64,000 nt of DNA from Rhyzopertha dominica. Lineage: Eukaryota; Arthropoda; Insecta; Coleoptera; Bostrichidae. Below are positions 34,593-46,149 of the stretch, in pieces (the stretch's first letter is position 1; each line of letters begins with the position of its first letter). Location: NCBI GenBank assembly GCA_025024175.1, contig QCXZ01000053.1, forward strand, positions 186,001 to 250,000. The letters are read 5' to 3'. The notes under the pieces are model-generated. The model did no database searches, was not told where the DNA came from, and saw only the letters and a list, made by a program, of their open reading frames with translations. The position numbers were made by a program, and so were the translations under genes.

Positions 34593-36534
34593 ATGAGCAC
34601 CAAAGCTGAAGTAAGTGAACCTGATTGTGAGTTAACTGTGTTTAATGAAAGTGGATTTTTTAAGGATTTGTTTAGGATTGAGAGAAGTGATAAAGTTGGA
34701 AGATACGCTGTAGCAAAGCAGGATCTGAAGCCTGGTGATACTATCTTCTCTGAAACTCCGTTTGCTTACGGACCAAAAGCAGGTAAATAAGAAAGCGCTA
34801 TAATCTATAGGTGTTTATTGATGACTGTTTTAATTACGTCGTATTTAACAACACAAATCTTCTATTTTTTACAGATACTTACCCTTTGTGCTTAGGATGT
34901 TACAACGGTGTGGATGGAACAATAACTTGTACAACCTGTGGTTGGCCAGTATGCGGTCCAGATTGCGAAAAACTTCCTGCTCATAAGGATGCAGAATGTG
35001 TCGTATTTTCTAAGGCTGGTGTCAAGTTTCAGCCAGTAGAAGACTTCTCATCTGTATGTCTTCAGTATGAATGTATAATGCCATTGAGGTAAGACACGAT
35101 ATGTGTTGATGGAGATCATCAGTTTATAATAAAGTTTGTTCCATCTTAGATACATCTTTTTTCAGTTCATAGAAGTATAAATCGTTAATATCTCCGTTAT
35201 TATTATATTATTATATTGGTGAAGACTCTAAAACCCCTAATTTTACAGAGTTTTGCTCGCTAAAGAGGCAGATCCTAAACGGTGGGAGGAGGAAATTCAA
35301 CACATGGAACACCACAACGAAATCAGAAAAGGCAAACCCGTGTGGGAGTTCAACCAAGTCAACATCGTCAATTACCTCCGTGGACCCTGTAAACTCGACA
35401 GATTTCCCGAAGAACTGATCCACACAGTCTGCGGGATAATTGACGTAAACGCTTTTGAAGCCAGGTCGCCCTACGGCTATCCAATCAGGTGTCTCTACCC
35501 AAAATTGGCGATTCTTTCTCACAATTGTGTGTCAAATATATGCCACTCTATCAACACTTTGGGAACTGGAACGAAAGATGATTATACTGTGACTGTGAGG
35601 GCTTCAGTAGCTGTGAAAGAAGGGGAACAATTGTACTCGAGTTATACCTATTCTTTATGGCCTACGCTGGTTAGGAGAGAGTTCCTGAAGGAAAGCAAGT
35701 ATTTTGATTGTAAATGCGAGAGATGCGCCGATCCAAGCGAACTAAGGACGAATCTCAGCTCGCTAAAGTGCCAGAAGTGCGATAATGGGATTATTAGATC
35801 TTCAGATCCGCTGGGTAAGTATGAAGTTCTTTCCTGACATATTTCCTTCGTGCTTTTGCATTAACATTTTTTGTTTCATCCTCCAGACACCTCAGCAATA
35901 TGGAAATGCACCCACTGCGAATTCACCACGAAAGGAGAGGCAGTGCGTAAAGTCTTTGCTGCCATTCAAGCCGATCTGGACGCTGCCGATGAACACGGAA
36001 TGACCCCACAAGCCATTGAAGTCAGAGAGCAGCTGTTCAAGAAATACCGCTCAGTATTGCATCCGAAAAACGCCTACATGTGCATCATGAGATCGGCATT
36101 GGGAACCCTATACGGGAAAGTGGATGGTTACACGTTGGAAGACCTCCCGGATTTGTTGCTCGAAAGAAAAATCGAGATGTGTCAGATGCTTCTGGAAGTC
36201 ATCGACGTTATTGAGCCAGGATACAGCAGATTAAGAGGTAAGTTGAAAAACTGACTACAGTAAGTAAGACTAACAGATTTTTTTTACAGGAATGACGTTG
36301 TATGAACTACATGCACCGTTGCTTTTCCATGCCAGGAGCCAGTATCGCCAAGACATGATCAACGAAGAACAACTTAGACAGAAGATCGACGAGGCCATAA
36401 AAATTCTGGAAGAATCTGCCAAGATCTTGTCACTAGAGCCTCCCTCCACTCAAGAAGGGGTGATTGGACAAGGGGCTTTACAGTCACTGGAACAACTTAA
36501 AGCCAATATTGATGCCTTCATCGACAGCATCTAA
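34593..36534 (+). CDS. SET and MYND domain protein, arthropod SmydA type
   Basis: The five exons are 34593-34782, 34875-35088, 35249-35814, 35887-36237 and 36290-36534, giving 521 aa with consistent phases. It has a split SET domain. The first part surrounds residues 40-55 (KVGRYAVAKQDLKPGDTIF). A MYND zinc finger is inserted at 69-105 (C-x2-C ... C-x2-C ... H-x4-C). The SET core follows, with LSHNC at 224-228, GEQLYSSYTYSLW at 260-272 and a post-SET Cys cluster CKCERC (289-294). The C-terminal third is helical, as in other SMYD proteins. The family consensus NHSC in the methyl-donor site reads SHNC, as is common in arthropod-specific SmydA members, so methyltransferase activity is uncertain. 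AATAAA at 36631-36636. It converges on a paralogue with 127 bp between the stops. Confidence 0.88.
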
Positions 36535-36661
36535 AGAAGATGAAACAACAACCCACATTTTTCTAAGATTCTCGATATATTGTGGGAATTCCAAGTACAA
36601 ATTTGTTTAAACATTACTTACTAAAATATTAATAAATTGTAACATACACACAGTATTTTCA

Positions 36662-38456
36662 TTACCTATTTCGTTTACTTTTCTTCTTAGCACTTCTAAC
36701 ATTCTTTGGTTCTGACAAATTCATCTGTGTTATTAACTGCCGGAGTTCTTTTAACTCATGCATTGCTTGTTGTCTAAGACGACCTTCCGGACTGTTTTGC
36801 GGTTCATATAGCAAGAATTTGATCGATTCCTTCAACGATACTTCTACACCCAGCAGAGCGTTGTTATAATCTTGCCTCGATATTTCCTTAACGCTAAATT
36901 GTCTTTCAGCTAGTTCAAGTTCAGCTCGTTGTAGTTCATAACACATAACAGCTGTAAAAACCAAAAGTCTGTCATGCTCATGTTATATTGAGAAGATTAT
37001 TATTCACCTTTTAACCTTGAAATGCCAGGCTCTACAACTTTAAACACTTCCAGTAGTTCTTTACATAGTATCGTTTGTCTCTTCAGACCTTTGATACTAT
37101 GAACATTCTGGGCGTAACTAGAAGCTAGCGCTTGCTTTAATTCTATGACCATGTAGTGGTGTCGACCAAAGGTCAGCAGGAATATATTCAGAAGTTTCTC
37201 CATTTCATTAATATCCAAAACGTCTGGAAATTAAAATATCTCGAATAAGAAATTGTCATAATTTCGAAACTCACTTATTGCGTCTAGTCTTCTTCTTGCT
37301 TCACCTATAGTAGTCCGAATAAGGAAGCTGGAGTAGGTGTGCGAGCATTCCAGGCATCTCCAGGTGTCTTCACAGTTCTTCAAAGACGATTTTCGACACC
37401 TAGTGCACACCAGAGTACTCATCTCTGTTCCTAGCTCCGTGGGATCGAGACATCTCTGGCAGTTACAGTCGAAATATTTACCTTCCCGAAGATGTTGACG
37501 TCTTTCCTCGCTACCCTTACATAAAATATAATTCGTTAAAAAAGCAATGTGTGTATAGTTATCTTACTTACCAATAAAGCATTTGTATAGTTAAAAAATA
37601 CAGTCTCCCCCTTTGCTATGAATCTGCTTGCCCGAACCGTGATACAAAAACTATCATCCACCGCCAAATGTGTATTTCCAACACAGTCATGGGCCATTAA
37701 CGCAGCTTCTAGAAACAGGGCTCTCAAACATTCGCCAGGGTTCATTCCCTGGACCAAGTTTCCGCACTCTACTGGTCTCACTTCAAACGCATTGACATCG
37801 AGGATTCCACAGACGATTTGGGCGATTTCGTCCTTAATATCATCAGGATTAAGAAGGCCACTTTCTTGTAAGACACGTTCAACGTTTAGCTTATGCATTC
37901 TCCAAATCCAAGTGTCTCTTCTTCTGGAAAGATGGGGTTCTAACTGCACGAGGCGTTTCCACATTTCTGGACTGTAATCTCTTAGAAGCAGACATCGTAG
38001 GGGTAGTACCATTTGAGGGTTTTGCATTAGGATTTGGGGAGCTAGACTCTTTTGTTTCAGGGTTAGACATTCTTGTTGATTGTGGAAAGTGCCTGGAAAA
38101 AATCTCGACTATTTCCAATTTTCCCCAGACAGATTTTGAGGGTTAATGCTGACCTGTACATGTTTTTGAGCATACCGTTGCTGTCCCACATCCAGAACAG
38201 ATCTGAACGTTGGTTTTTAACCTTCTGCAACATTTGAAGCATATAGATGAAGCTTGAATTGGGGCTCCTATTACCAAAGCTCTTTCCTGAAGAATAATTT
38301 GCCCCTCTTTGATGTCCTGATTGGCAACCAAGTATCTTAAAGANGAATGTTGTTGAAAGAGACGAAAATACATGTACTGGATACTATATATACTTGCCTT
38401 CCGAATATGTTGTTTTCGTGCACATCATAACTCAGGCTTTTCTGATTTTCAGTCAT
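36662..38456 (-). CDS. SET and MYND domain protein, second SmydA-type paralogue
   Basis: The six exons (minus) are 38456-38398, 38335-38154, 38092-37572, 37515-37275, 37223-37008 and 36951-36662, giving 502 aa. The MYND finger is at about 52-89 (CFKC ... CSGC ... CSKTC ... H-x4-C). The SET core has LMAHDC at 212-217 and GETVFFNYTNALL. The post-SET cluster is CNCQRC (271-276) and the C-terminal tail is basic. NHSC is replaced by AHDC, so catalysis is doubtful. Intron 1 uses a GC donor (AAG|GCAAGT) and is 62 bp; the other introns are GT-AG. An N at 38344 lies in that intron. The architecture is that of its convergent neighbour, but the introns differ in number, so the duplication is old. Confidence 0.87.
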
Positions 38457-39420
38457 TTTCGATTTTATTAGTTACATATATACACATTTTAGACACGAGA
38501 GTCAAGTACACTGTGTGTGTCGCGGTGCACCTTTAGTAAGATAAATATAAACTAAGGTTTATATTTAGAAAGAAGGGTACCTAACGTTGCCTACTACAAA
38601 CATCAACACTAGCTGAAGTACGCACTTTCCACACGGATCTTTAAAGAACTAAACGCACAAATATGATCTGAATTTAGTGATATCAATGCAGATATAATGC
38701 ACAACATCAGAATAAATTGGTCTGTTCTAATTGTATGAACAGTACTACAGGTACATAAAAATGTCTCAGAATGAATTTGTATATCTCATATTGTACATTA
38801 GACGAATGCCTTTTTTCTGCAATAAAAACACTATTATTTCTTAGATTAATCTGCATAGGAAATGGTAGTGCAAAACAACAACTTGGTAATAAACAGTTTT
38901 CAATATAAAGCTATCACTTGTTAGCTTGAATTACAGCAAGGTTTTAGTAAACGTAAACTCTCCTTAGAGCAGTTAATTTTAGCTCAGTTTTATTCTTCTT
39001 GTGTAATTCTTCAATTGTCAATAAAATAAAATAAGAGGTACGTTATATTTTGTTACAAAAATATATATTTGTGTATTCTAACTGCAGAAATTAACGAATC
39101 ATAGATATACCCCTCAATATATTGTATCCAATTCGAAATAATTTCATACTAAAGGTGAAATAAATATTCCTTTTTTGACCTAGTATTTTTCGTCTTGTTA
39201 AACAAGCTTCGCCAAGTTTAATCCACAATGTTATTAAACTAGGCAAAGGCTATTTAACAAGAATTAATTCAAGAAATCCACGTAGAGTAAAATGAATTAG
39301 TTTTCAACGTTTAGTACATTTCTGCTGGTGTCTCTTAACATAAGCAAATGCCTAACACTAATGAAGCCCAGAAACAATCCCTCCTGTTACAACAATGACC
39401 AATCCATTACCTCTTAATTG
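38457..39420. other. Intergenic between the SmydA pair and the unknown gene
   Basis: AT-rich, no coding signal. GC content rises from about 39420 into the next promoter. Confidence 0.45.
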
Positions 39421-39564
39421 AACCCCACCGGGGCAAATTACAGGGTGTGTATCAGGGTGCGCCATCCAACCCCACCATTTTTACCACGCGCGTCGCGACG
39501 ATCGGTCACCTAACAAAGGTATGGGCGCCACTTTCCACCCGAATCCCAATGCAGACTCCGAACC

Positions 39565-41267
39565 ATGGATCGAAAGAGCAGCCTACGATGGTTCTGTTTT
39601 CAGGATTTGGCACCTGATGTTCTTCTGCTTCTCTGGATTTCTAGCTTTGCGTAAGAATTTGGACTGCCGTGATGTACGGGAGTAAATTTCGCGTGTTTTA
39701 GTTATTTTCATCTGTTGCTGCGCCAAATGCAGGATTCCGAGGACAAAGCAAGAGATAGAGGCTGATTATAGGAGGAAGAAACTGGCTGAGAAGTTCAGAC
39801 AACGTCTTAGGATGATACAAAATCATGATATGGACGCATTGGACTTAAAGAGAGGTAAATTTGTGACACGTAGTCACGTTCACATTTGCTATCTCACCAC
39901 TGATAGTTCCTGCAAGCATTCTTTGTTGCATTGTTGCTTTTTATCGAATCATTAAGGTAAATCTTTTCCTTCAAGTCTTAAATATTGGACAAATTTTTGC
40001 AGAAATTTTACAATCAAATTTTAGAGTCTACTTTTTATGCAGCAACAATGTCAGGATACCTCCAGTTTTGTGACTTTATGAACGATTTTTTTAAATGTCT
40101 TAGTAACTTGAATCATAACAATTATCGATTTAACATGGTAGTGTCCTACCTTTTAATGTTGAACAGGAGAAATCTGCTAAAACACCCTGTGTACTAACAC
40201 GTCCGTTTATTATCAATGCTTGTACATTACTGAATCAAAGTATTCCCTTTACATAACCATTACCGAGACCACACACAAATATAACTATCTTTTATTCTAT
40301 ATCCTACAAACATTATCTGTTTTATAAATTACGATGTCAAACAAATATTTCTGAAGTCTAATAAAATCAGAATTAACAATGAACATTAAAGTAGTTTAAT
40401 GTAATATGGCTTTTTATTAAAATTCCTATTGATTTTCTCCTTAGATACTGTAAATAGAAGGTAGGATTTCACCATTGATAACATTATTTATAAACAGATA
40501 TTTGTAGCTTGTCGCTTGAGATAGTTTCTAAAGTTTGTAAAAACAATCGTATTATTTTCTTAACAGTGCACTACAATCAGACAATATTTGATTTTTATAA
40601 AAAATAAATTGCTTCAAACAAATGTTTAAACTTCATGTCTTACTATCCACATCATCAAATAATTTATACAAAACGTTAGTCACAGGAAAAACACAATAAA
40701 AAGCTAAACGATTGTCGAGAGATATTACTGAATAACAGTTATCAAGTTCGCCTTGTAAATAAAGTTATTTTCCAGCAGACCAATAACGAAAAGGACAACC
40801 ACAATTCTAAGAAGAGTAATAATATTAACACCTATGTAATTTTACCTTTTGATGCCCATCTCAAACCTACAATTGATCGTTATACGAAAATACTACACTA
40901 CTGTACAATCTATTGTTCAAAAAGTAAAAGATAAAACAGAAAAACATTTAGGATAAGATAATAAGTCATGCACACGTTGATTCATTAAGCAATTATAGAA
41001 GACATTCAATATCATAACAACATATAAATAAATTAATTATTCGCAGCTTTGGAGATAATTCAGCAAGATTACAACACCGAAAACAGAAAGATCGAAGACC
41101 AGATCGCCGTCCAGATTTGTCCACCTGCAGATAGCAATTTCAACGATACCGCTGAAAATATGACTACAGGAGGAAGAATGCGAGCAGAACCAGAACAACC
41201 ATCTAAAACTAAGGGATTTGTACTTTACAAGATTGCACACGTTTTCACGAAGCAAAGGGTGTACTAA
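39565..41267 (+). CDS. Uncharacterised 142-aa protein with one hydrophobic segment
   Basis: The three exons are 39565-39650, 39733-39854 and 41047-41267. GT-AG junctions and phases (2, then 1) join without a stop into 142 aa. The N-terminus (MDRKSSLRWFCFQDLAPDV) leads into a short hydrophobic stretch (DVLLLLWISSFA, about 18-29). A strongly basic, probably helical segment follows (PRTKQEIEADYRRKKLAEKF, then RQRLRMIQ). Exon 3 encodes a polar tail. The charge pattern would suit a small single-pass membrane protein or a membrane-anchored helix. The ATG follows a GC-rich promoter-like patch (39420-39560). I do not recognise a family. The 1.2-kb second intron is AT-rich and has no nested gene. Confidence 0.65.
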
Positions 41268-43359
41268 AACATGTCATTCATCGTCTGTAACTTATAATTA
41301 GGTTGGATTAAAATAAAACTTCCCAATTCTCAAGTTAGCGGTCTTATTGTGTTTAAAAACAAAGTTTCGACGCCATGATATTGATCATTTTTGAGTTGGT
41401 GATACAGGAAAGCTAGAAATATAATCATCAAGCATCTTACCAGACAAATATAAACAACCAGTTAATTCTGGCTGCAGTGAGAAGGCTGATATTGTGAGAC
41501 AANCTCTGGATGACAAAAAACAGCATTTTACAGGTCCATCTGGAGTACACAAATCAAAATATAATTTATATATAGGTAATACTGGTTGAGTTTCAGTAGA
41601 TTAGATCTATGCCTATCGAAACCAAAATATTAACCAGTTGCATCTGTCCATAAAACCCACACTTTTCTTTTTACCACATGTAGTACTTCTTCTATCTTGG
41701 AAATAGTGCAGGTAGTGGCGCAGTGTTGGGACCTCCCGCAGATAGAAACACAAAGATAAGTAGAATCATGTAGATTATGACCAGCATGTCTACTCTAAAC
41801 GAAGGTATTAACAGTCTAACCAATATTTCAGTACTTTCAATCTTTATATGTAGTAGAAAACAATGAAATCGACAATTAGTAATAAGAATGGTCTATTGCC
41901 TAAGAGCGAAATATCGATTTGAGTAATACGTTCACCATTAAACTGGTCTAGTTCAATTAAATCTGTAAAAGCAACATGCTGTAGATTTAAAAGCATAAAC
42001 GGGGTGTATTTATTCGTTGAATAATCAATTTAGATTAGGAACATGCAAATTATGATTGATAGCTGCTACCTGTGTTATCAAGTCACTTGTGGACTGAAAG
42101 CCACAAAGTTGGAAGAGGTTTCTGGTTGGTAAATGCCAAGCTCAATACAAGTAGTAGCTTGAAGGCATCCACTGTCAAAGTGCAATTGCATCTAACTGAT
42201 TGAAAAGTGGCCCATTGTTATTGAATTATTTATAAAAAAAACAAGGCACCAGCAAATACGATGTTAAATACAAGTAGTACCTTATAGACATTCATTCTGA
42301 AAGGGAGCTGGTGTATAACTAGTTAAAAAGTAGCTTTAATTCGGATTATTTATGCCTACCAATTTTACTGGAATAACATTGTTTAGTGACCTACCATTTA
42401 CAATACTATTGCAAAGAAACAATACATCATTGATTTAATATATTGCTGTGCAATAATAGTCAGAGTAAAGTCAATAAATAACAACAGAATATGCATAAAC
42501 TAATTAGTACCAAAACCTTTGATTTCCCATTCGTAACAAAATACTTAAAGCTTTTAGGGCAATCCTTCCCTGCAGCAAAACATTAATTAAAAAAAAAATT
42601 GAATGACATCAGTTTGTATTACTGAAAAATATTAAGTTTTTCGATAGCTATTATTATAGTAGCTGCGACACTAGTGTCAACAGAAATCCGATAAATTTGA
42701 AAAACAAATCAAGATAGCCAAAATCTGTTTGGTCCATTTAAATCAAAAATATTTATATTTTATAGTAATATTTATATATGAGTGTCTTGTGTCGTCCTAA
42801 TTAATATAAATCTTGTATTTTAAAGTACTCCATTGATAAATATATATAATATAAAGGAAACTGATCACAAAAATACTAACACAAATTTATACATTTATAA
42901 TGTCGGCATTAAACATTTTAGAATGTGTATTTTATATATATCCTTGCGTCTAAAATAAGCCTTGGCCTTTTGATTTGAATCAGGTACAAAAACTATATTT
43001 GTTTTTCAGTAACATATTTTGGGAAAGGCTCACATATAGACCTATCAAGCGATTTTAATTTATGACAAATGTGTGGTGAAAATTATACAGGTATAGTAGC
43101 AAGGATATCTTTTCCACGTTTTGCAACCTGCTTAAAAAAATTGAATTCAAACTAAATAAACAATGAAACAAAATATAGCGATACAATTTTATGGATTGAA
43201 ATACCAATACTACGGTCTCTAAATTTATCAACAAGAATTAAGGGAACTTTGAAAATGTATACATTAGATTTGAGAAGTAATTTTGTCAAAAAATTGATAG
43301 ATCACATGCAAGGGAATTAAAAGTGGAAAATGCTTGTCTAAGAATTGGGTTAGATTCAA
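41268..43359. other. AT-rich intergenic DNA
   Basis: No gene recognised. Its right part (about 43010-43130) is an inverted, diverged match to 43430-43535 inside the first peptide repeat unit. Confidence 0.45.
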
Positions 43360-43845
43360 GTGGACATATAGGGTGTGTCATATCACATGTATTTGGTATT
43401 ATTATTATTATTATTATTAGTGATAGGTTTCTGGCAGCAAAATGGAAAAATTTTGCTGTCTTTTTCACAATAGATTTCCCATAAATTAAAATCACTCGAT
43501 AGGTCTGTATATCAGCCTTTCACAGAGTATTTTCAAATTAATATTTCCATAGCAGGTATTAAAATGAGCTTTGATCTATTGGAATCAACAGGCAAAGGAA
43601 TATTTTAAAAGAACCAAAATCACTGAGTTTTCTTATAATTGACGTAAAAATTGGAACATTAAAGAACATTCAAATCAATAATAAAACCAGCAATTTAGAT
43701 TGCTTCATTATTTAAAATCATTACAGAATGTTTAATGGCAGCATTCATATATTTAACGATGCATACTGTTTCGGAAATATAACTACACATTATACTAATA
43801 ATCCTTTATAGCATTGTAAAAATAATTAATTTCTAGCAAAATTGG

Positions 43846-43853
43846 TATAAATA
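43846..43853 (+). promoter_or_regulatory. TATA box of peptide gene A
   Basis: TATAAATA, 58 bp upstream of the ATG. It is conserved in position in copies B (46637-46644) and C (49437-49444). Confidence 0.6.
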
Positions 43854-43903
43854 AGTCTCATTCAATCTACTTGGCAACCATTTGTGTGCAAGATTCCAAC
43901 ACA

Positions 43904-44032
43904 ATGCAACTGTGGAACGTGCTATTTTACGTGTTGAGCTTAGCAGCTGCTGCTTTTGCTTTACCTCAAGAAAAGTCATCACCACTTCCACGACAGAGTG
44001 AGCCACCACCGACAGATGCTGGTAGCCAATGA
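43904..44032 (+). CDS. Small proline-rich secreted peptide, copy A
   Basis: Single exon, 42 aa. The signal peptide is MQLWNVLFYVLSLAAAAFA (1-19). The mature part of 23 aa begins LPQEKSSPLPRQ and ends SEPPPTDAGSQ; it has no cysteine. TATA at 43846 and AATAAA at about 44118 define a compact ~260-nt transcript. The signal sequence is identical at DNA level to copies B and C. Copy A lacks two residues of the Pro run present in B and D. Secreted peptide of unknown function. Confidence 0.72.
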   Translation: MQLWNVLFYVLSLAAAAFALPQEKSSPLPRQSEPPPTDAGSQ

Positions 44033-44117
44033 AGAAAGTGTGTCGACCAAACATGACAAGGAAGACTCCCCGTTCTTAGTATAAGTCTTCTTTGTGCAAA
44101 TGTATTGACCAAAGTAT

Positions 44118-44123
44118 AATAAA
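44118..44123 (+). terminator. Polyadenylation signal of peptide gene A
   Basis: AATAAA, 86 bp after the stop. It is conserved in copies B, C and D. Confidence 0.55.
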
Positions 44124-46149
44124 TGAATGAAGCATATCACTTTGTGTTATTTGTTTAAATCGAAGTAAAACTCTTCAAACTTACCTAAATATCCGAAAAC
44201 AATCGTCTGTTTATACGGAGAAAAAATAATAATAAAATTTCCTTATTTCAACATTTGTATTGCGCCGAAACAACGATGTAGTTATTGTGACTAACCATTG
44301 TACAAATGTTTGTTCCTGTTTAGAGCATAGAAATAATCGTTTACTCGAGAGCCTTACAAGATAAGATTTTAATACTAATTAAAAATTAAAAATAACTAAC
44401 AATTTTAAGGCAAAGAACTAAAGATTCTCGATTGCAAGCAACTAATGTCAGAATGGATCAAGATTAAAACGAAAAAAGTGAGTTGTTGTATATTTTTTAA
44501 TATAATTTTACACAAACATAATCATTGTATGCTGTTTGTTATTTCTTCTTACTTGCAAAGACTGTAGGGCGTTACAGTGTGCATGGGCAATTTTTCTTAA
44601 GGACATACTAAAATTACCCTGCATTTTGTTGTATGATATATCTTTTTCAAAACATTAACTTCCGAAGTTGCAGATAAGAAAAGGAAGTTTTTAATACTGT
44701 TGTGTGCAATTTAAAACAATACCTTTGGTTCAAATCCTTTCAAAGATGTTTTCGTCAGACCGTGTGTCAGGAAGAAAAAAATATAGAAGGTTCCTTTTGT
44801 ATAGATATCCCACATGCCCATAAGAGATTATGCATGTTCTCCTATATTGCTGCTGTGTTGTACATCTGTTAAACTTATGGTCTTGTATTTTTTTAGAGAC
44901 TGCCTATCAAACGATAAGGAAAGGGGCAAGGACGTTTCTGAAGATATATTTTTTTAATATGTAATCATCTCGAATAAATTTTATTTNAGTGAAAGAACTT
45001 TTTAATTTAGGGAAAATCCGGACGTTATCAAAAAGATGCATGTATAACACATCTGGAGTGCATATAAATCACATAAAGTAAATGAAATTGTATGTATTCT
45101 GCAACATATAAAATGTATAAAATGTACATGTCTATACTATATATGTTCCTTATATGTAACTTTTTTAAACGTAGTGACATTACATAATAATGATATATAA
45201 TATATTTAGCGTATTCATTTCGCACCTGTACCATAAACAGAGCAGCTACATCGCTACAACATATAAAAATTACGTCGCTNCTATGTAGCTTTTTTATGTA
45301 ACATAGATATTGCGGATGACATAAGTTTGAGCCGGCGTTTTTTAGTACATGTACTGCACATGTACCATATGTTACGTATCAAACATGGTAAACTATATAT
45401 AACTGTGTTGGCTGAGATTGAACTATAGCATTTTCTTAGGTCCATTTCTACTGTAAAAATTAAGCACAACTTCTTGTAATGGTTTCGAGAATCCCATTAA
45501 ATATAATAATTGTACTTGTAGTTAAATAGATTTAATTCTATTCTACTAATTCATATCAAAAAGTGAAAATTATAAGATATAGTACAAATATATCGACAGG
45601 TTTTAAAGCAAACCTTGTTAAACATATTCTGCTTTTCTTTGTTTATAATAGAAGCCTTTTATGATCTCTTTCAGCTTATGGCGATGGCGACAAATAACAA
45701 CCTGGTATAGAGCACTTGAGAAAGTCACCTTTTGCCTCCATTTGTACAAAAAAAGTACTCTCTTTCCTAAACAGGTCGCACTTTCTGTTACTTATAAGAT
45801 GTTTTCTGACTTATAAATGCTTTTAGGCGTATTTAGTTTTTAATTCCATGAATTAAAAGTACTTTTCAGGTAGTAAGTGCTTTGCAAATGAAATATGTTA
45901 TTAGGATAAAGCGTCAGTCATTTTTCCAGTTTCAAATATACTCTGCATTTCTAATATATACTGTTCTAACATTCAGAATTAAATACTGAAAGTCGGCAAT
46001 AGGAAATGTCACTGTTAGTAATCTAGAGTATAGTCGAGTCTCATTCGGTCCTGAAATTTCTAGTTTGATTTTATTCATTGCATAATATGTAAACCATATG
46101 TATGTCACAGCAATGTAGCAGCAATAGCAATCAAGAAGTACTTATAAAA

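Larger units (their letters stand above)
43360..46149. repeat. Peptide-gene tandem unit A (~2.8 kb)
   Basis: This is the first of three direct copies. The unit begins at gtggacatatagggtgtgtc, which recurs at about 46150 and 48950. It carries one secreted-peptide gene at its 5' side and ~2 kb of AT-rich, apparently non-coding DNA. A remnant of the TIR (ctgtgttggctgaga at 45403-45417) matches the end of the element at 2537. An (ATT)n microsatellite occurs near 43398-43420. Two N bases (44987, 45280). Confidence 0.8.

Noticed and set aside
39985..40197. 70-codon plus-strand frame in the second intron of the unknown gene
   Set aside because: AT-rich composition and no domain or splice signals. 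The intron model explains the region.
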